From JBEBSD01 sp040394475 (lineage in GTDB: Bacteria > Bacteroidota > Bacteroidia > Cytophagales > Spirosomataceae), in the NCBI GenBank assembly GCA_040394475.1, contig JBEBSD010000058.1:1-40121 (forward strand): 40,121 nucleotides of DNA. Direction: 5' to 3'. Position 1 is the stretch's first letter; each line of letters starts with the position of its first letter. The translations under genes and the position numbers were made by a program. Positions 25,959 to 34,295 of the stretch are shown piece by piece. A model generated the notes under the pieces. It saw only the letters and a list, made by a program, of their open reading frames with translations. It did no database searches and was not told where the DNA came from.

Positions 25959-27035
25959 ATGATGAATGTATCCAAAATAGCTTCAGAGATAAAAAGCGCT
26001 GTGTTATTCACCACGGGTATCGCTGCGTCCCTGTTGGCAGCCCAGCCGGCAACGGCTCAGCAGGCAGCCAAGACCGCCAAAGTGGGCGGAGCCGGATTAT
26101 ATGAACTGGCAGTGAGTGAATCTACAGGATTTGTGTACGTGGCTTCCGCAGGTTCCCGGACCAGCCCGGGGGGGAAGGTCTATAAACTGGATCCCAAAAC
26201 ATTGACGGCTGTCGATAGTATCGATACCAGTGATACGCCGCCAATGGGGGTAGGCATCAACGACAAAACGCAGACGCTTTATACTTCGAATACCCGCGTC
26301 AATTCGGTGAGTGCGATCGATCTGAACAGCGGGAAAATTGTAGCGCTGATCAAGAATGGCAAGGAGCGGTCTCATACTCGTGAAATAGTGGTAGATGCGA
26401 CCAAAAACCTGATTTATGTATCCGATGTCGGGGAAGGCAGCAGTATCTGGGTAATCGACGGGAAGACCAATACTTACCTGTATTCGATTGAAGAAACCGG
26501 GAAAACCACTACCGGCCTGGCACTGGACGAAGCCAGACAATTGCTTTATACCACTAATATGGGAAGCAATGAAATCGGAGTGGTGGACCTTGCAGCCAGA
26601 AAGCTGGTAAAATCGTATCCGGCCCATGGCGACAAACCGGTCAACCTGGTGTTTGACAAAGCCACCGACCGCTTGTTCGTGGCCGATCAGGGGAGTAACG
26701 AGGTGCTAGTGCTAAGGGCGGATAACGGCGAGCTGATCCGGAAGATTGCAGCGGGCAAAGGCGCGCTTGGGATCAGACTGGACCCGGTAAAAAAGCGGGT
26801 TTATACCGCCAACCGCCAGGACGGCACGGTAACGGTGATCGATTCGGATTCGTATGCGGTGTTGGCTACCCTTGAGGCCGGTTCTGCTCCCAACACGGTG
26901 GTTGTGAACGCAAAAACAGGGGCCGCCTATGTGACCAACAAAACCAAGCCAATGCCAAGACCGGCAGAAGGGTCGGCGCCGGTTGCTCCAGCTCCCGACC
27001 TTCATGGCGATACGGTAACGTTGATTCTTCCCTGA
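25959..27035 (+). CDS. YncE-like exported beta-propeller protein
   Basis: This 358-residue exported protein has a signal peptide at about 10-34 (ending ATAQQ) and seven-blade-type repeats such as GFVYVASAGSRTS, KNLIYVSDVGEG, QLLYTTNMGSNEIGVVDL, DRLFVADQGSNEVLVL and KRVYTANRQDGTVTVID. Length and repeat pattern match E. coli YncE (about 353 residues), a periplasmic beta-propeller that is iron-repressed and encoded beside a TonB receptor gene. Here too it sits in an iron-uptake run, 54 bases after the esterase gene. A role in binding a siderophore breakdown product or DNA/ligand in the periplasm is possible; the function of the family is not settled. Confidence 0.85.
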   Translation: MMNVSKIASEIKSAVLFTTGIAASLLAAQPATAQQAAKTAKVGGAGLYELAVSESTGFVYVASAGSRTSPGGKVYKLDPKTLTAVDSIDTSDTPPMGVGINDKTQTLYTSNTRVNSVSAIDLNSGKIVALIKNGKERSHTREIVVDATKNLIYVSDVGEGSSIWVIDGKTNTYLYSIEETGKTTTGLALDEARQLLYTTNMGSNEIGVVDLAARKLVKSYPAHGDKPVNLVFDKATDRLFVADQGSNEVLVLRADNGELIRKIAAGKGALGIRLDPVKKRVYTANRQDGTVTVIDSDSYAVLATLEAGSAPNTVVVNAKTGAAYVTNKTKPMPRPAEGSAPVAPAPDLHGDTVTLILP

Positions 27036-27048
27036 CATTTCAAACCTT

Positions 27049-27080
27049 GTTTCCCGGAAGTAAAACCGCTTCCGGGAAAC
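27049..27080 (+). other. Strong perfect hairpin between the YncE-like and YceI genes
   Basis: GTTTCCCGGAAG and CTTCCGGGAAAC form a perfect 12-bp stem with an 8-base loop. There is no T-tract after it, so it is more likely an mRNA-stability or processing element, or a partial terminator, that changes expression within the operon. Confidence 0.55.
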
Positions 27081-27103
27081 CTGCAGGATGTAGATTTATT
27101 TAA

Positions 27104-27658
27104 ATGAATCGCATGAAAAACAGAAACATCGCATGGGCGGTGGTGCCCCTCCTGGTGATAGCGCTTACAGGGGGTATTCGAACCCTTCAGGGCTGGACCA
27201 TCACGGAGAACCACAGCATCCGGATCGACAATTTTGATATTACCGGACGCTTTGAAAAGTTTAGCGGGGACATCGTTTTCGATGCCGGTAACCTTGCGGC
27301 TTCCAGATTCAATGTCAGGGTAGCGGTTCAATCGTTGAGCACCGGCAATATACTGAAAACAAAAAGTGCCCTGAGTTCCGATTGGTTCGGGGTAGGAAAG
27401 TTTCCTTATATTACATTTGTTTCAAGCAGGATCGAGAAAGACGGAAAGGGTTGGAAGGCCACAGGCGACCTCACCATCCGGGACGTGAAAAAGACGGTGG
27501 TTATTCCCTTTACCTTTGAAGAGCAAGGAAATGACGGTGTCTTTTCGGGAGAATTTACGGTAGACCGGGTCGATTTTGGCGTAGGCAGTGAGTTGTCTGA
27601 GGTGGCATACGATGTGAAAGTGATCCTGGCAGTGCCTGTTCGGAAAATCAGGTTTTAG
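27104..27658 (+). CDS. YceI-family lipid-binding periplasmic protein
   Basis: This 184-residue protein has an N-terminal hydrophobic signal (about 8-28) and a lipocalin-like YceI domain (HSIRIDNFDITGRFEKFSG, then KFPYITFVSS, then GDLTIRDVKKTVVIPFTF). YceI proteins bind polyisoprenoids or other lipids in a beta-barrel cavity. The length is normal for the family. It ends the run that begins with the second TonB receptor. The stop codon lies directly at the edge of a tandem-repeat array. A specific role in iron uptake has not been shown and is suggested only by position. Confidence 0.87.
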   Translation: MNRMKNRNIAWAVVPLLVIALTGGIRTLQGWTITENHSIRIDNFDITGRFEKFSGDIVFDAGNLAASRFNVRVAVQSLSTGNILKTKSALSSDWFGVGKFPYITFVSSRIEKDGKGWKATGDLTIRDVKKTVVIPFTFEEQGNDGVFSGEFTVDRVDFGVGSELSEVAYDVKVILAVPVRKIRF

Positions 27659-27738
27659 GTATTAGGTGTGAGGTATTAGGTATTAGGGAATAGGTATTAG
27701 GGAATAGGTTTTAGGTATTAGGGAATAGGTTTTAGGCT
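27653..27738. repeat. Degenerate short-period tandem array (GGTATTAGG type)
   Basis: About 85 bases built from TTTTAGGTATTAGG and GGGAATAGG words begin inside the YceI stop codon. The remaining sequence to 27,864 shows no gene. This array may mark the boundary between the receptor operon and the ABC importer operon. Confidence 0.8.
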
Positions 27739-27864
27739 GATGGCTTATAGGCTGGGGCAGGCGGGTGAGACGAATTTATCGGTGTAAACGGGAATAAGCT
27801 GTGGTGTGTTTTTTTTACATACGAGGCGGATTGCCGGAAATACAAAAAATACGAAAAAGCGAAA

Positions 27865-28968
27865 ATGAAATTAAATCTGAAAGCAGTATGCCTCGCGGTT
27901 GTGCTGGGGGCTGCTGCCGTAGCCTCCATGGGGCAGAATATTACGGTAACCGATATCGTAGGCAGGAAGGTGACGTTAAAATCGCCGGCCAAAAAGGTGA
28001 TACTGGGCGAAGGACGGGCGATTATTACGCTGTCCCTGCTGCACCCTGACCCGGTGAGCCTTGTAGCGGGCTGGACGGGCGATTTTAAAAAATCAGGAGG
28101 ATTGTTATTTGATGAATACCAGAAACGGTTCCCGGCCATGGCAAAAATACCGGTTATCGGGGCCAGCGGGAAAGAGACGGTCTCTACCGAACGCATCATT
28201 TCGCTCCAGCCGGAGCTGGCCATTTTCGGGGCCGGTTCTCACGGACCTGACGCCAGATCCGCTGATGTGATCCGGCAGCTGGAAGCCGCGGGCATTCCCA
28301 TCATATTTGTGGACTTCAGGTTACATCCCTTCAAGAATACCATTCCAAGTATGGAGCTCTTGGGAAAGGTATTGGGGCGTGAAAAGCAGGCGAATGACTA
28401 CATAGCGTTTTACAAAAGCCATTACGACAAGATCGAGCAAAGGCTGAAAGGCAAAAACCTGCCGCGGCCGAAGGTCTACATGGAAATGATCCGGGGGGAA
28501 AACCTGGTCGGTTCTCCCGGGAAAGGGAATCTGGGCGAATTTATTGACTTTGTCGGTGCACATAATATCGGTGCGGATATCCTTCCGGGTGAAGTTGGTA
28601 CGCTGAACATGGAGTATGTCATTCGCCAGCAACCCGATATTTATATCGCCACGGGTATAGCCACTCCGGGCACTCCGGGTTTTGAGATCGGTTACGGCAT
28701 CACGGAAGCCCAGGCGCAGCAAAGCCTTAAAAAACAAGTCTCGCGACCCGTTGCGCTTCCTTTGAAAGCCGTTCAGCAGAAAAAGGTGTATGGTTTCTGG
28801 CATTTGTTTTACGATTCCCCGCTCAATATCGCCGCGGTAGACGCGCTTGCCCGTTGGGCGCACCCTGAATTGTTCAAGGACATCGATCCCGATGAAACCC
28901 TGAAAATAATCAATGAGAAATTCCTGGCGGTACCTTTCAAAGGGACTTATTTCATGGAGTTGAAATAG
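27865..28968 (+). CDS. Iron-siderophore ABC transporter substrate-binding protein (FepB/BtuF-like)
   Basis: This 367-residue exported protein has a signal peptide (about 1-23, ending ASMGQ) and the helical-backbone metal-receptor fold typical of iron-chelate binding proteins: ITVTDIVGRKVTLKSPAKKV at the N-terminus, STERIISLQPELAIF and a second lobe from about residue 185. It would bind a ferric siderophore or released iron complex in the periplasm and deliver it to the permease encoded 26 bases downstream. The ATG at 27865 begins a clear signal peptide. The exact ligand (siderophore, cobalamin or haem) cannot be read from sequence; the neighbouring siderophore genes favour iron. Confidence 0.9.
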   Translation: MKLNLKAVCLAVVLGAAAVASMGQNITVTDIVGRKVTLKSPAKKVILGEGRAIITLSLLHPDPVSLVAGWTGDFKKSGGLLFDEYQKRFPAMAKIPVIGASGKETVSTERIISLQPELAIFGAGSHGPDARSADVIRQLEAAGIPIIFVDFRLHPFKNTIPSMELLGKVLGREKQANDYIAFYKSHYDKIEQRLKGKNLPRPKVYMEMIRGENLVGSPGKGNLGEFIDFVGAHNIGADILPGEVGTLNMEYVIRQQPDIYIATGIATPGTPGFEIGYGITEAQAQQSLKKQVSRPVALPLKAVQQKKVYGFWHLFYDSPLNIAAVDALARWAHPELFKDIDPDETLKIINEKFLAVPFKGTYFMELK

Positions 28969-28994
28969 GCGCCCGGGCGCAAACCTGATTTTTT

Positions 28995-30035
28995 TTGGAG
29001 ACAGACCTGATTAATTTACAATACAAACGGCGGTTCCGGAGGCGGTTGCTGCTGCTGCTACTATTAGGAGTCAGCGTGGTGGTGGTGTTTTGTGTGGATA
29101 TTGCCGTCGGTCCGTCCCTGATGGAACTGGGTGAGGTCTTCAAAACCATTTTTGCGCCTGCCGCTGCCGACCTGGCCACCCGGGTGATTATCTGGGAAGT
29201 ACGGCTGCCGTATTCGGTGATGGCCCTTCTGGTAGGAGCGGCCTTGTCACTGGCAGGTCTTGAGATGCAGACGACACTTAACAACCCTATGGCCAGTCCT
29301 TTTACGCTGGGTGTATCGGCTGCTGCCGCGCTTGGGGCGGCGCTGGCCATCGTGCTTTCAGCCAGTATCCCCGGATTGGATCCCAAATGGGCCGTCGCGG
29401 TGAATGCGTTTATTTTTGCCTTCGGTTCGGTGATGCTGCTTCAATTTCTTTCACGGTTAGGAGGCTCTGGTGTGGAAGCACTGGTTTTGTTGGGGATCGC
29501 CATGGATTTTACATTCAAGGCGCTGGTGGGAATCCTGCAGTATGTGGCCAGCGCTGAAGCGCTGCAGCAATTTGTGTTCTGGAGCCTGGGCAGTCTCACC
29601 CGTTCCAATTGGGAAAGTATCACTGTCCTGGGAAGCATCATTGCTGTCGTTATGCCCTTTTCTATTGCCGCTTCCTGGCAAATGACCGCACTGCGGTTGG
29701 GAGAAGACAGCGCCAGGAGTTATGGCATCAACGTCCGGCGGCTGCGTTTTTTCTCCCTGGTAAGGGTGAGTTTGCTAACCGCCACCGCCGTGGCTTTTGT
29801 AGGAACGATCGGTTTTGTGGGCCTGGTAGGACCGCATATCGCGAAGCTGCTGATTGGAGAGGACCACCGCTTTTCCCTTCCAGCAGCCGTGTTGTCGGGT
29901 GCGTTGGTGATGTCGCTGGCCTCTATCGCCAGCAAGGCGATCTCTCCGGGCGCCATCCTCCCCGTGGGCGTCATTACCTCGCTGATCGGGGTCCCTATTT
30001 TTGTTTGGTTGATTTATAGCAGGAAAAAGAAATGA
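28995..30035 (+). CDS. FecCD-family iron-chelate ABC transporter permease
   Basis: This 346-residue inner-membrane permease has about ten helices and family motifs WEVRLPYSVMALLVGAALSLAG (shown here as split parts WEVRLPYS and LVGAALSLAGLEMQ), NNPMASPFTLGVS and FVGLVGPHIAKLLIGEDHR. It begins at a TTG, the first possible start after an in-frame stop at 28986-28988. The first internal ATG would delete the first membrane helix. Its stop overlaps the start of the ATPase gene (ATGA). With that ATPase and the preceding binding protein it forms a complete importer. A single permease gene implies a homodimer. Confidence 0.92.
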   Translation: METDLINLQYKRRFRRRLLLLLLLGVSVVVVFCVDIAVGPSLMELGEVFKTIFAPAAADLATRVIIWEVRLPYSVMALLVGAALSLAGLEMQTTLNNPMASPFTLGVSAAAALGAALAIVLSASIPGLDPKWAVAVNAFIFAFGSVMLLQFLSRLGGSGVEALVLLGIAMDFTFKALVGILQYVASAEALQQFVFWSLGSLTRSNWESITVLGSIIAVVMPFSIAASWQMTALRLGEDSARSYGINVRRLRFFSLVRVSLLTATAVAFVGTIGFVGLVGPHIAKLLIGEDHRFSLPAAVLSGALVMSLASIASKAISPGAILPVGVITSLIGVPIFVWLIYSRKKK

Positions 30036-30832
30036 GCAGCGGGACCATCATACAAGCACCAGCGTCTTTACGGATCGCCGATATCGTTTGCGGGTATGGC
30101 AAAAGGCGCATCCTGGACAAGCTGACGCTTCCCGAACTGCAACCGGGCAGGGTCCTGTCGCTTGTAGGGCCCAACGGGGCGGGTAAGTCGACCCTGCTTC
30201 GCGCCATAGCCGGTTTGAACAAGGCTACCGGTAGCGTGCACTATGGAGCGGTCGATCTATTGAAGCTATCCATGAAAGGGAAGGCACGCTATTTGAGCTT
30301 TATGCCCCAGATGGTGCCGCAGGACGTAAGCCTCCCGGTGATCGACGCGGTGATAAGCGCCCTGAAAGCCTCTCCTTTCGATCCGCTCGATCAAGCCAAT
30401 GCCAGTGTGTATACGTTGTCGCTGAATATGTTAAAGCGTGTCGGGATCGAAGAGCTGGCTTTGCAGAACCTTGATCAGCTGTCGGGCGGGCAGCGGCAGT
30501 TAGCCAGTCTGGCACGCTCTGTGGTGCGGGAACCCTCCATTCTGCTGCTCGACGAACCTACCAGCGCGCTGGATCTGAGGCACCAGGTGGCGGTCATGAA
30601 ACTGATTAGGTCTTTTGCCGGAGATGGCCGGATTGTGATGGTCGTGCTGCACGACCTGAACATGGCGATGCGCTGGTCGGACGAGGTCATTGTTTTGAAA
30701 GAAGGCAAGCTCGTGGCAGCGGGAATTCCGGAACAAGCGCTAACCCCCGAGAGTGTGTGGGAAGTTTACGGTATTCGGGTCAGGGTGGAGGCATGCAGTA
30801 AAGGCATTCCCCAGGTATTGGTGGATGCATGA
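30032..30832 (+). CDS. Iron-chelate ABC transporter ATP-binding protein (FepC/BtuD-like)
   Basis: This 266-residue ATPase carries Walker A GPNGAGKST at 46-54, the signature LSGGQRQ at 150-156, Walker B ILLLDEP at 170-176 and an H-loop histidine at 207 (LHDLNMAMRW). The sequence is of the FepC/BtuD group that powers FecCD permeases. The ATG overlaps the permease stop codon by four bases, indicating coupled translation. It ends the importer operon; the next gene is convergent, 26 bases away. Confidence 0.93.
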   Translation: MSSGTIIQAPASLRIADIVCGYGKRRILDKLTLPELQPGRVLSLVGPNGAGKSTLLRAIAGLNKATGSVHYGAVDLLKLSMKGKARYLSFMPQMVPQDVSLPVIDAVISALKASPFDPLDQANASVYTLSLNMLKRVGIEELALQNLDQLSGGQRQLASLARSVVREPSILLLDEPTSALDLRHQVAVMKLIRSFAGDGRIVMVVLHDLNMAMRWSDEVIVLKEGKLVAAGIPEQALTPESVWEVYGIRVRVEACSKGIPQVLVDA

Positions 30833-30858
30833 AAGCCAGTGTCGGACTTCCCGGGTCT

Positions 30859-31197
30859 TTACCGTTTAATGGCCACGCGGGAGCGAGCATTGGCCGGGGG
30901 ACGCGCCGGTTTCGCTGCTTCCCGTGTGCGGAGAGTTCCCGCATCGGCATACAGAAGGGAATCCATCAGCCGGTCTACATAGCGTTCGCGTTGGGCAGCC
31001 GGTATTGCGCTCAGGTCGAACTCCTTTTCAAACGTTACGACTTTTCCATCGGTTTCATCGGTGAGCTGTATCCATACCTTATGAGACGCCGGGCTGCGCT
31101 TCCCGGGCTTACAAACCCGCTGGGCCACTGATGCAGCAGGCGCCGCCAGGCAGGCCATCATCAATACCCATACACAATGTTGGAATTTCGGTTTCAT
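30859..31197 (-). CDS. Small exported protein of unknown function
   Basis: This 112-residue protein has a clear signal peptide (MKPKFQHCVWVLMMACLAA, cleavage likely near residue 25 after ASVAQ), followed by a short beta-type segment (KVWIQLTDETDGKVVTFEKE) and a basic C-terminal tail. I do not recognise a family. The signal peptide on this strand, absent from the overlapping plus-strand frame (30829-31131), makes this the more likely gene. It converges with the iron importer operon and is followed (on the other strand) by ssrA. Confidence 0.55.
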   Translation of the reverse strand: MKPKFQHCVWVLMMACLAAPAASVAQRVCKPGKRSPASHKVWIQLTDETDGKVVTFEKEFDLSAIPAAQRERYVDRLMDSLLYADAGTLRTREAAKPARPPANARSRVAIKR

Positions 31198-31412
31198 GTG
31201 ATTTTCGGCTGAATGGAAACTTTCTGAATGTAACGAAAAGCCGCTGCCTGATGGTATAGCGGACGGATTATATTGGTGCCGCTACCGCACTTCCTGCCGG
31301 ATTTGACGCCTGTCGGCCTTTGATGATGATTTTTTCAGTGCGGCTGAACTTTTTAAATGGGATCACGGTTGTTCAATAGCCGTTGGGTAATCGTTTTTTG
31401 CCCCGGTTCCAT

Positions 31413-31785
31413 GGGGGCGACCGGTATTGACAGCGGGTTGGAGTTCTGTGTGTAAGCATGTCGAGAGCTGAAGGGTTCCTCTCGTAAATCAAGGCTCTTC
31501 AAACAATAACTGGCGAATCTAATTACGCCATGGCTGCTTAATCCGGAGGATTAGCAATTTGCCATCATCCCGCCTCCCTACGTGCTGCCGGGGGGATCAC
31601 GGGGTGTCGAAACGCAGCGCTGGTTGGACTAATGGTATTGACATCCAACGAGACTTAAATACCTAAGATTTGGCGCTGGTCCGCCCCGTACCTAACCAAA
31701 TCCGACAATTAATCTGGGGATAAGCATGTAGAAGGCGCAGGGTTTCCCTGTTCTGGACGAGGGTTCGAATCCCTCCGTCTCCACC
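31413..31785 (+). ncRNA. ssrA: Transfer-messenger RNA (tmRNA)
   Basis: The 5' end GGGGGCG (31413-31419) pairs with CGTCTCC (31776-31782) to form the tRNA-like acceptor stem. It includes a G-U pair at position 3, the alanine identity element. A TTCGAAT T-loop lies at about 31764-31770, followed by discriminator A and CC at 31783-31785; the last A of CCA is not encoded. The mRNA-like part encodes the proteolysis tag GESNYAMAA, from GGC at 31512 to the stop TAA at 31539-31541. tmRNA with SmpB rescues stalled ribosomes and tags the unfinished protein for degradation. The tag form is of the Cytophaga type. Confidence 0.95.
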
Positions 31786-31787
31786 TG

Positions 31788-31820
31788 AAAGGCCGAAATT
31801 GACGAGATTTCGGCCTTTTT
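31788..31820 (+). terminator. Rho-independent terminator of ssrA
   Basis: AAGGCCGAAAT pairs with ATTTCGGCCTT across a short loop (TGACGAG), followed by TTTTT. It lies three bases after the mature tmRNA end. Confidence 0.85.
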
Positions 31821-32181
31821 GTTACTACAAATTCGGACATACTTTAGGCTATAGCGTATAGGTGCCATTAGTGTAGATCGTTAAAAATGTGAAGTTCCAG
31901 GAAGAATACAACCCGGAACATTCACACCCTTTCGACCACATTCAATAAGTAGGTTCAAGAAGAACGAAGCTACCGAACTAATATTATCGCCTCATACCGG
32001 CATCAAGATCAGGTGAATTTATTTTACAGACCCGGCTCAACTACAGTAATTCTATTTAACTTTAGTGTAAAAAACTAAAATACCAGAATGCTATTGCCGC
32101 ACCAGCGCCAAGCTGCTATCCATTAGTGATTACCAACAAAAAAGCAAAGTCCCGATTATCCAGTCTTCCTGAGTAAGCTCC
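31821..32181. other. AT-rich intergenic start of the genomic island, no gene seen
   Basis: In these 361 bases I see no complete or recognisable broken gene on either strand. Base composition drops sharply relative to the region before ssrA. The place is where an integrase gene would be expected in a tmRNA-inserted island, but no integrase motif was found. Confidence 0.5.
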
Positions 32182-32664
32182 TCAAGAATCAATTTTGCCT
32201 TGACTCGGGCTATCTGTTCTTTTTTCTAAATCTTTTGTTTCCACCGGCATTATTACCGTTGCAATCCTACACAGCTCCTTGGCTACCAAATCATGATTTG
32301 TTTCGTCCGCATCGAAAATAATTAACGCATGAGCGATATTGTCTTCAATTGGGTCGTGCTCAACTGTCAGTTCCGGGAAAAAGCTTTCTTCCTCGGGTTT
32401 ACTTCTGTTTTTATCATTGACAGATTCGATACCCTCAACGGTTATCTCAATAAGAAAAAAAGAGGTGGGGTCTGAAACACCCTTTTCTTTGGTCGTAAGA
32501 CTAGCAACATCAACAGATAAAGATTTTTCTGATTTTCTCAATCGAAACGCATTCGGCCTAATCTTCTTATCCCGTCTATAACATCTAAACTCTGGCTCCA
32601 AACGAGCTCGACGATACAACGTCTCACTTGACGATACTTTCTGTCCTTTTACCGGAGGGGTCAT
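32182..32664 (-). CDS. Hypothetical protein, third gene of a three-gene cassette
   Basis: This 160-residue soluble protein has no signal peptide or membrane segment. Its N-terminal half contains LYRRARLEPEF, NAFRLRKSEKSLSVDVASLT, recalling short uncharacterised proteins with an LYRR..AF..LSVD pattern found in mobile regions. I know no function for them. It overlaps the end of the preceding 268-residue gene by 41 bases, so the two are cotranscribed and probably coupled. The C-terminus is charged and low in order. Base composition is AT-rich like the rest of the island. Confidence 0.65.
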   Translation of the reverse strand: MTPPVKGQKVSSSETLYRRARLEPEFRCYRRDKKIRPNAFRLRKSEKSLSVDVASLTTKEKGVSDPTSFFLIEITVEGIESVNDKNRSKPEEESFFPELTVEHDPIEDNIAHALIIFDADETNHDLVAKELCRIATVIMPVETKDLEKRTDSPSQGKIDS

Positions 32665-33430
32665 TCTCTTTTGTTAGCCAGTTCAAAAATAGTTTCAAAT
32701 TCTCTCCGGAAAATCCGACCTGTTTCCCCGGTTCAGTATCTGATGTCCTGACCAGCTGAGATTTAAATTTTGAAGGATAGAGGATTATATCCACTTCCTT
32801 ATCCGCATTTTTCAAGGTAATTACTATATCACCATTGTAGCCCGGATACACGTCAAACACAGTATACCCAAGCGCATCCAAATCTACTACTTGCTGTCTG
32901 GCCCGTGAAATCGTTTCGCTATCAGGGGCTAAAGCACCATCTTGATCCCAGTTGCTTTCTAGCTTTTCAAGATCATTGATTACCTGAATAGCTTCAATAT
33001 TTCCTTGATAGCTAAGCAACTCACGTCCCCCCACACTAGTAGTTTGGGTTAGCTCAACAATGCCGACATTAAATTCAAAGTTTTTATTAACCCCGAATAC
33101 AGACGCATCAACACCTAAGTCACCAACCGTATCTGATTTGCGGCGATACAACAGGTAAGCGGCTATTTCTTCGCCTAAGTTTAATGTGGGATAATTCAGA
33201 AAAGTAGACAAAAACACAGTTCTGTTTATGTTTGCCCAACCAAATTCTATCTCTGCCAGATACTTTTTACTCTCCAACACAGAGCCTAACGCCCATTGGA
33301 ATCCCTTCAAACTTCGGTCAAAATGAGATTGCTGATACTCCATATGCCAAGTCTCTGTATCATAAATACAGATCGACGAATCCTGATAGAGGCTACTGGC
33401 TGTTTCGGGAAGGTTTAAAGCTGTTGTCAT
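32624..33430 (-). CDS. Hypothetical protein with NWDxxGA-type motif, second gene of a three-gene cassette
   Basis: This 268-residue soluble protein shows a motif LESNWDQDGALAPDSETISRA in two adjoining parts (LESNWDQDGALAPD at about residue 157, then SETISRARQQV). It resembles the NWDGYGA-P motif of many short proteins in mobile elements, which have no assigned function. The C-terminal part (DVYPGYNGDIVITL, then EVDIILYP) looks like beta-strands. It lies 12 bases after the TIGR04255 gene and overlaps the next gene by 41 bases. Confidence 0.7.
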   Translation of the reverse strand: MTTALNLPETASSLYQDSSICIYDTETWHMEYQQSHFDRSLKGFQWALGSVLESKKYLAEIEFGWANINRTVFLSTFLNYPTLNLGEEIAAYLLYRRKSDTVGDLGVDASVFGVNKNFEFNVGIVELTQTTSVGGRELLSYQGNIEAIQVINDLEKLESNWDQDGALAPDSETISRARQQVVDLDALGYTVFDVYPGYNGDIVITLKNADKEVDIILYPSKFKSQLVRTSDTEPGKQVGFSGENLKLFLNWLTKENDPSGKRTESIVK

Positions 33431-33442
33431 AGCTATACTTTT

Positions 33443-34177
33443 CTAATTGAAACTATCATAAAAACCAGGTTTCAGTAACTCCCTAAATGTACGAGACGCC
33501 ACATTGTGCGCCTCATCAGCCCACTCAATTATAACATTCTGATCAACACCAGCAAACTTCTTTTCAATTATCGTATTCCAGGACAAGTTCTTTTTATCAG
33601 TACCCTTATCGAAAATTTCTTCAATTACTAACACCAGAGCCGAACCGTCATCCAGTCGAAACGTTTGGGTTATATTGAACTTTTCTTCTTTCCCAGGAAA
33701 ATCGAAACTGGCGTTTAGTTCAATTTTAAAATTTTCCCTTAGAAAGTCTCGAGCATTTACTTTTCTATCTATTTCCACTTGGTCGATATACCGCAGAGTG
33801 GCTTTCGATACAGGCAACTCTGTCCTGTGGCTCTCATTTATGTTTTTCAAAGAAAGCTTAATCAATTCAAAATATCCTCCTTTTCCTTCCCACTCATAGT
33901 TCCTTCCGATATCATTGACAGCCATAGTACCAGGTCCGATCTGGACAACTGGCCATAACTGTTCCCCCTTCCAGAACTGATGGGTCAGAACACCAGGGGG
34001 CACAATCGTATTAGCCGGCACCTTTCTTATGACCTTACTTAACTCTGCCTCTTCCATTTTAATGGCAAAAGCGCCTAAAGCCAGGTCAAAACCGTCATTA
34101 ATCGTATCGCCATCCTGAGGTGATGCCCAAAATATCTCAAATATTACTTCCTTTAAAGGAGCGTTAGGTAACTTCAT
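33443..34177 (-). CDS. TIGR04255-family protein, first gene of a three-gene cassette
   Basis: This 244-residue soluble protein matches the sporadically distributed TIGR04255 family: it begins KLPNAPLKEVIFEIFW, carries WPVVQIGPGTMAVND and YEWEGKG near residues 76-99, and SKATLRYIDQVEID near residue 124. Members of the family occur patchily across bacteria, often in defence-rich or mobile regions, and have no known activity. It leads a minus-strand run of three closely spaced genes. A perfect 13-base palindrome lies 45 bases upstream. Confidence 0.82.
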   Translation of the reverse strand: MKLPNAPLKEVIFEIFWASPQDGDTINDGFDLALGAFAIKMEEAELSKVIRKVPANTIVPPGVLTHQFWKGEQLWPVVQIGPGTMAVNDIGRNYEWEGKGGYFELIKLSLKNINESHRTELPVSKATLRYIDQVEIDRKVNARDFLRENFKIELNASFDFPGKEEKFNITQTFRLDDGSALVLVIEEIFDKGTDKKNLSWNTIIEKKFAGVDQNVIIEWADEAHNVASRTFRELLKPGFYDSFN

Positions 34178-34221
34178 TGTTTTTACATCGTAAGTCGTAA
34201 ATATATCATCTAAAATGTGAT

Positions 34222-34234
34222 ATTTAGTATTACT
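34222..34234 (-). promoter_or_regulatory. Palindrome upstream of the TIGR04255 cassette
   Basis: TTAGTATTACTAA is a perfect inverted repeat (6+1+6) in a very AT-rich leader, about 45 bases before the first gene of the cassette. It could be an operator. No exact TANNTTTG element was found near it. Confidence 0.3.
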
Positions 34235-34295
34235 AATACTTAATTAACACTTTTTAATGCAAAATAGTGTTTTCAAAACTCATTGAAAATCAATT

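Noticed and set aside
30829..31131. 100-residue plus-strand open frame after the FepC-like gene
   Set aside because: The opposite-strand frame has a clear signal peptide and better protein character; the plus frame is compositionally odd.
31704..31785. Possible tRNA gene from the TTCGAAT loop and CCA-like end
   Set aside because: The acceptor stem partner lies about 360 bases upstream and a tag frame ends in a stop between them. It is the 3' part of tmRNA, not a tRNA.
31821..32181. Integrase remnant next to the tmRNA attachment site
   Set aside because: I searched both strands by eye for tyrosine recombinase motifs and found none; only unstructured AT-rich sequence is visible.
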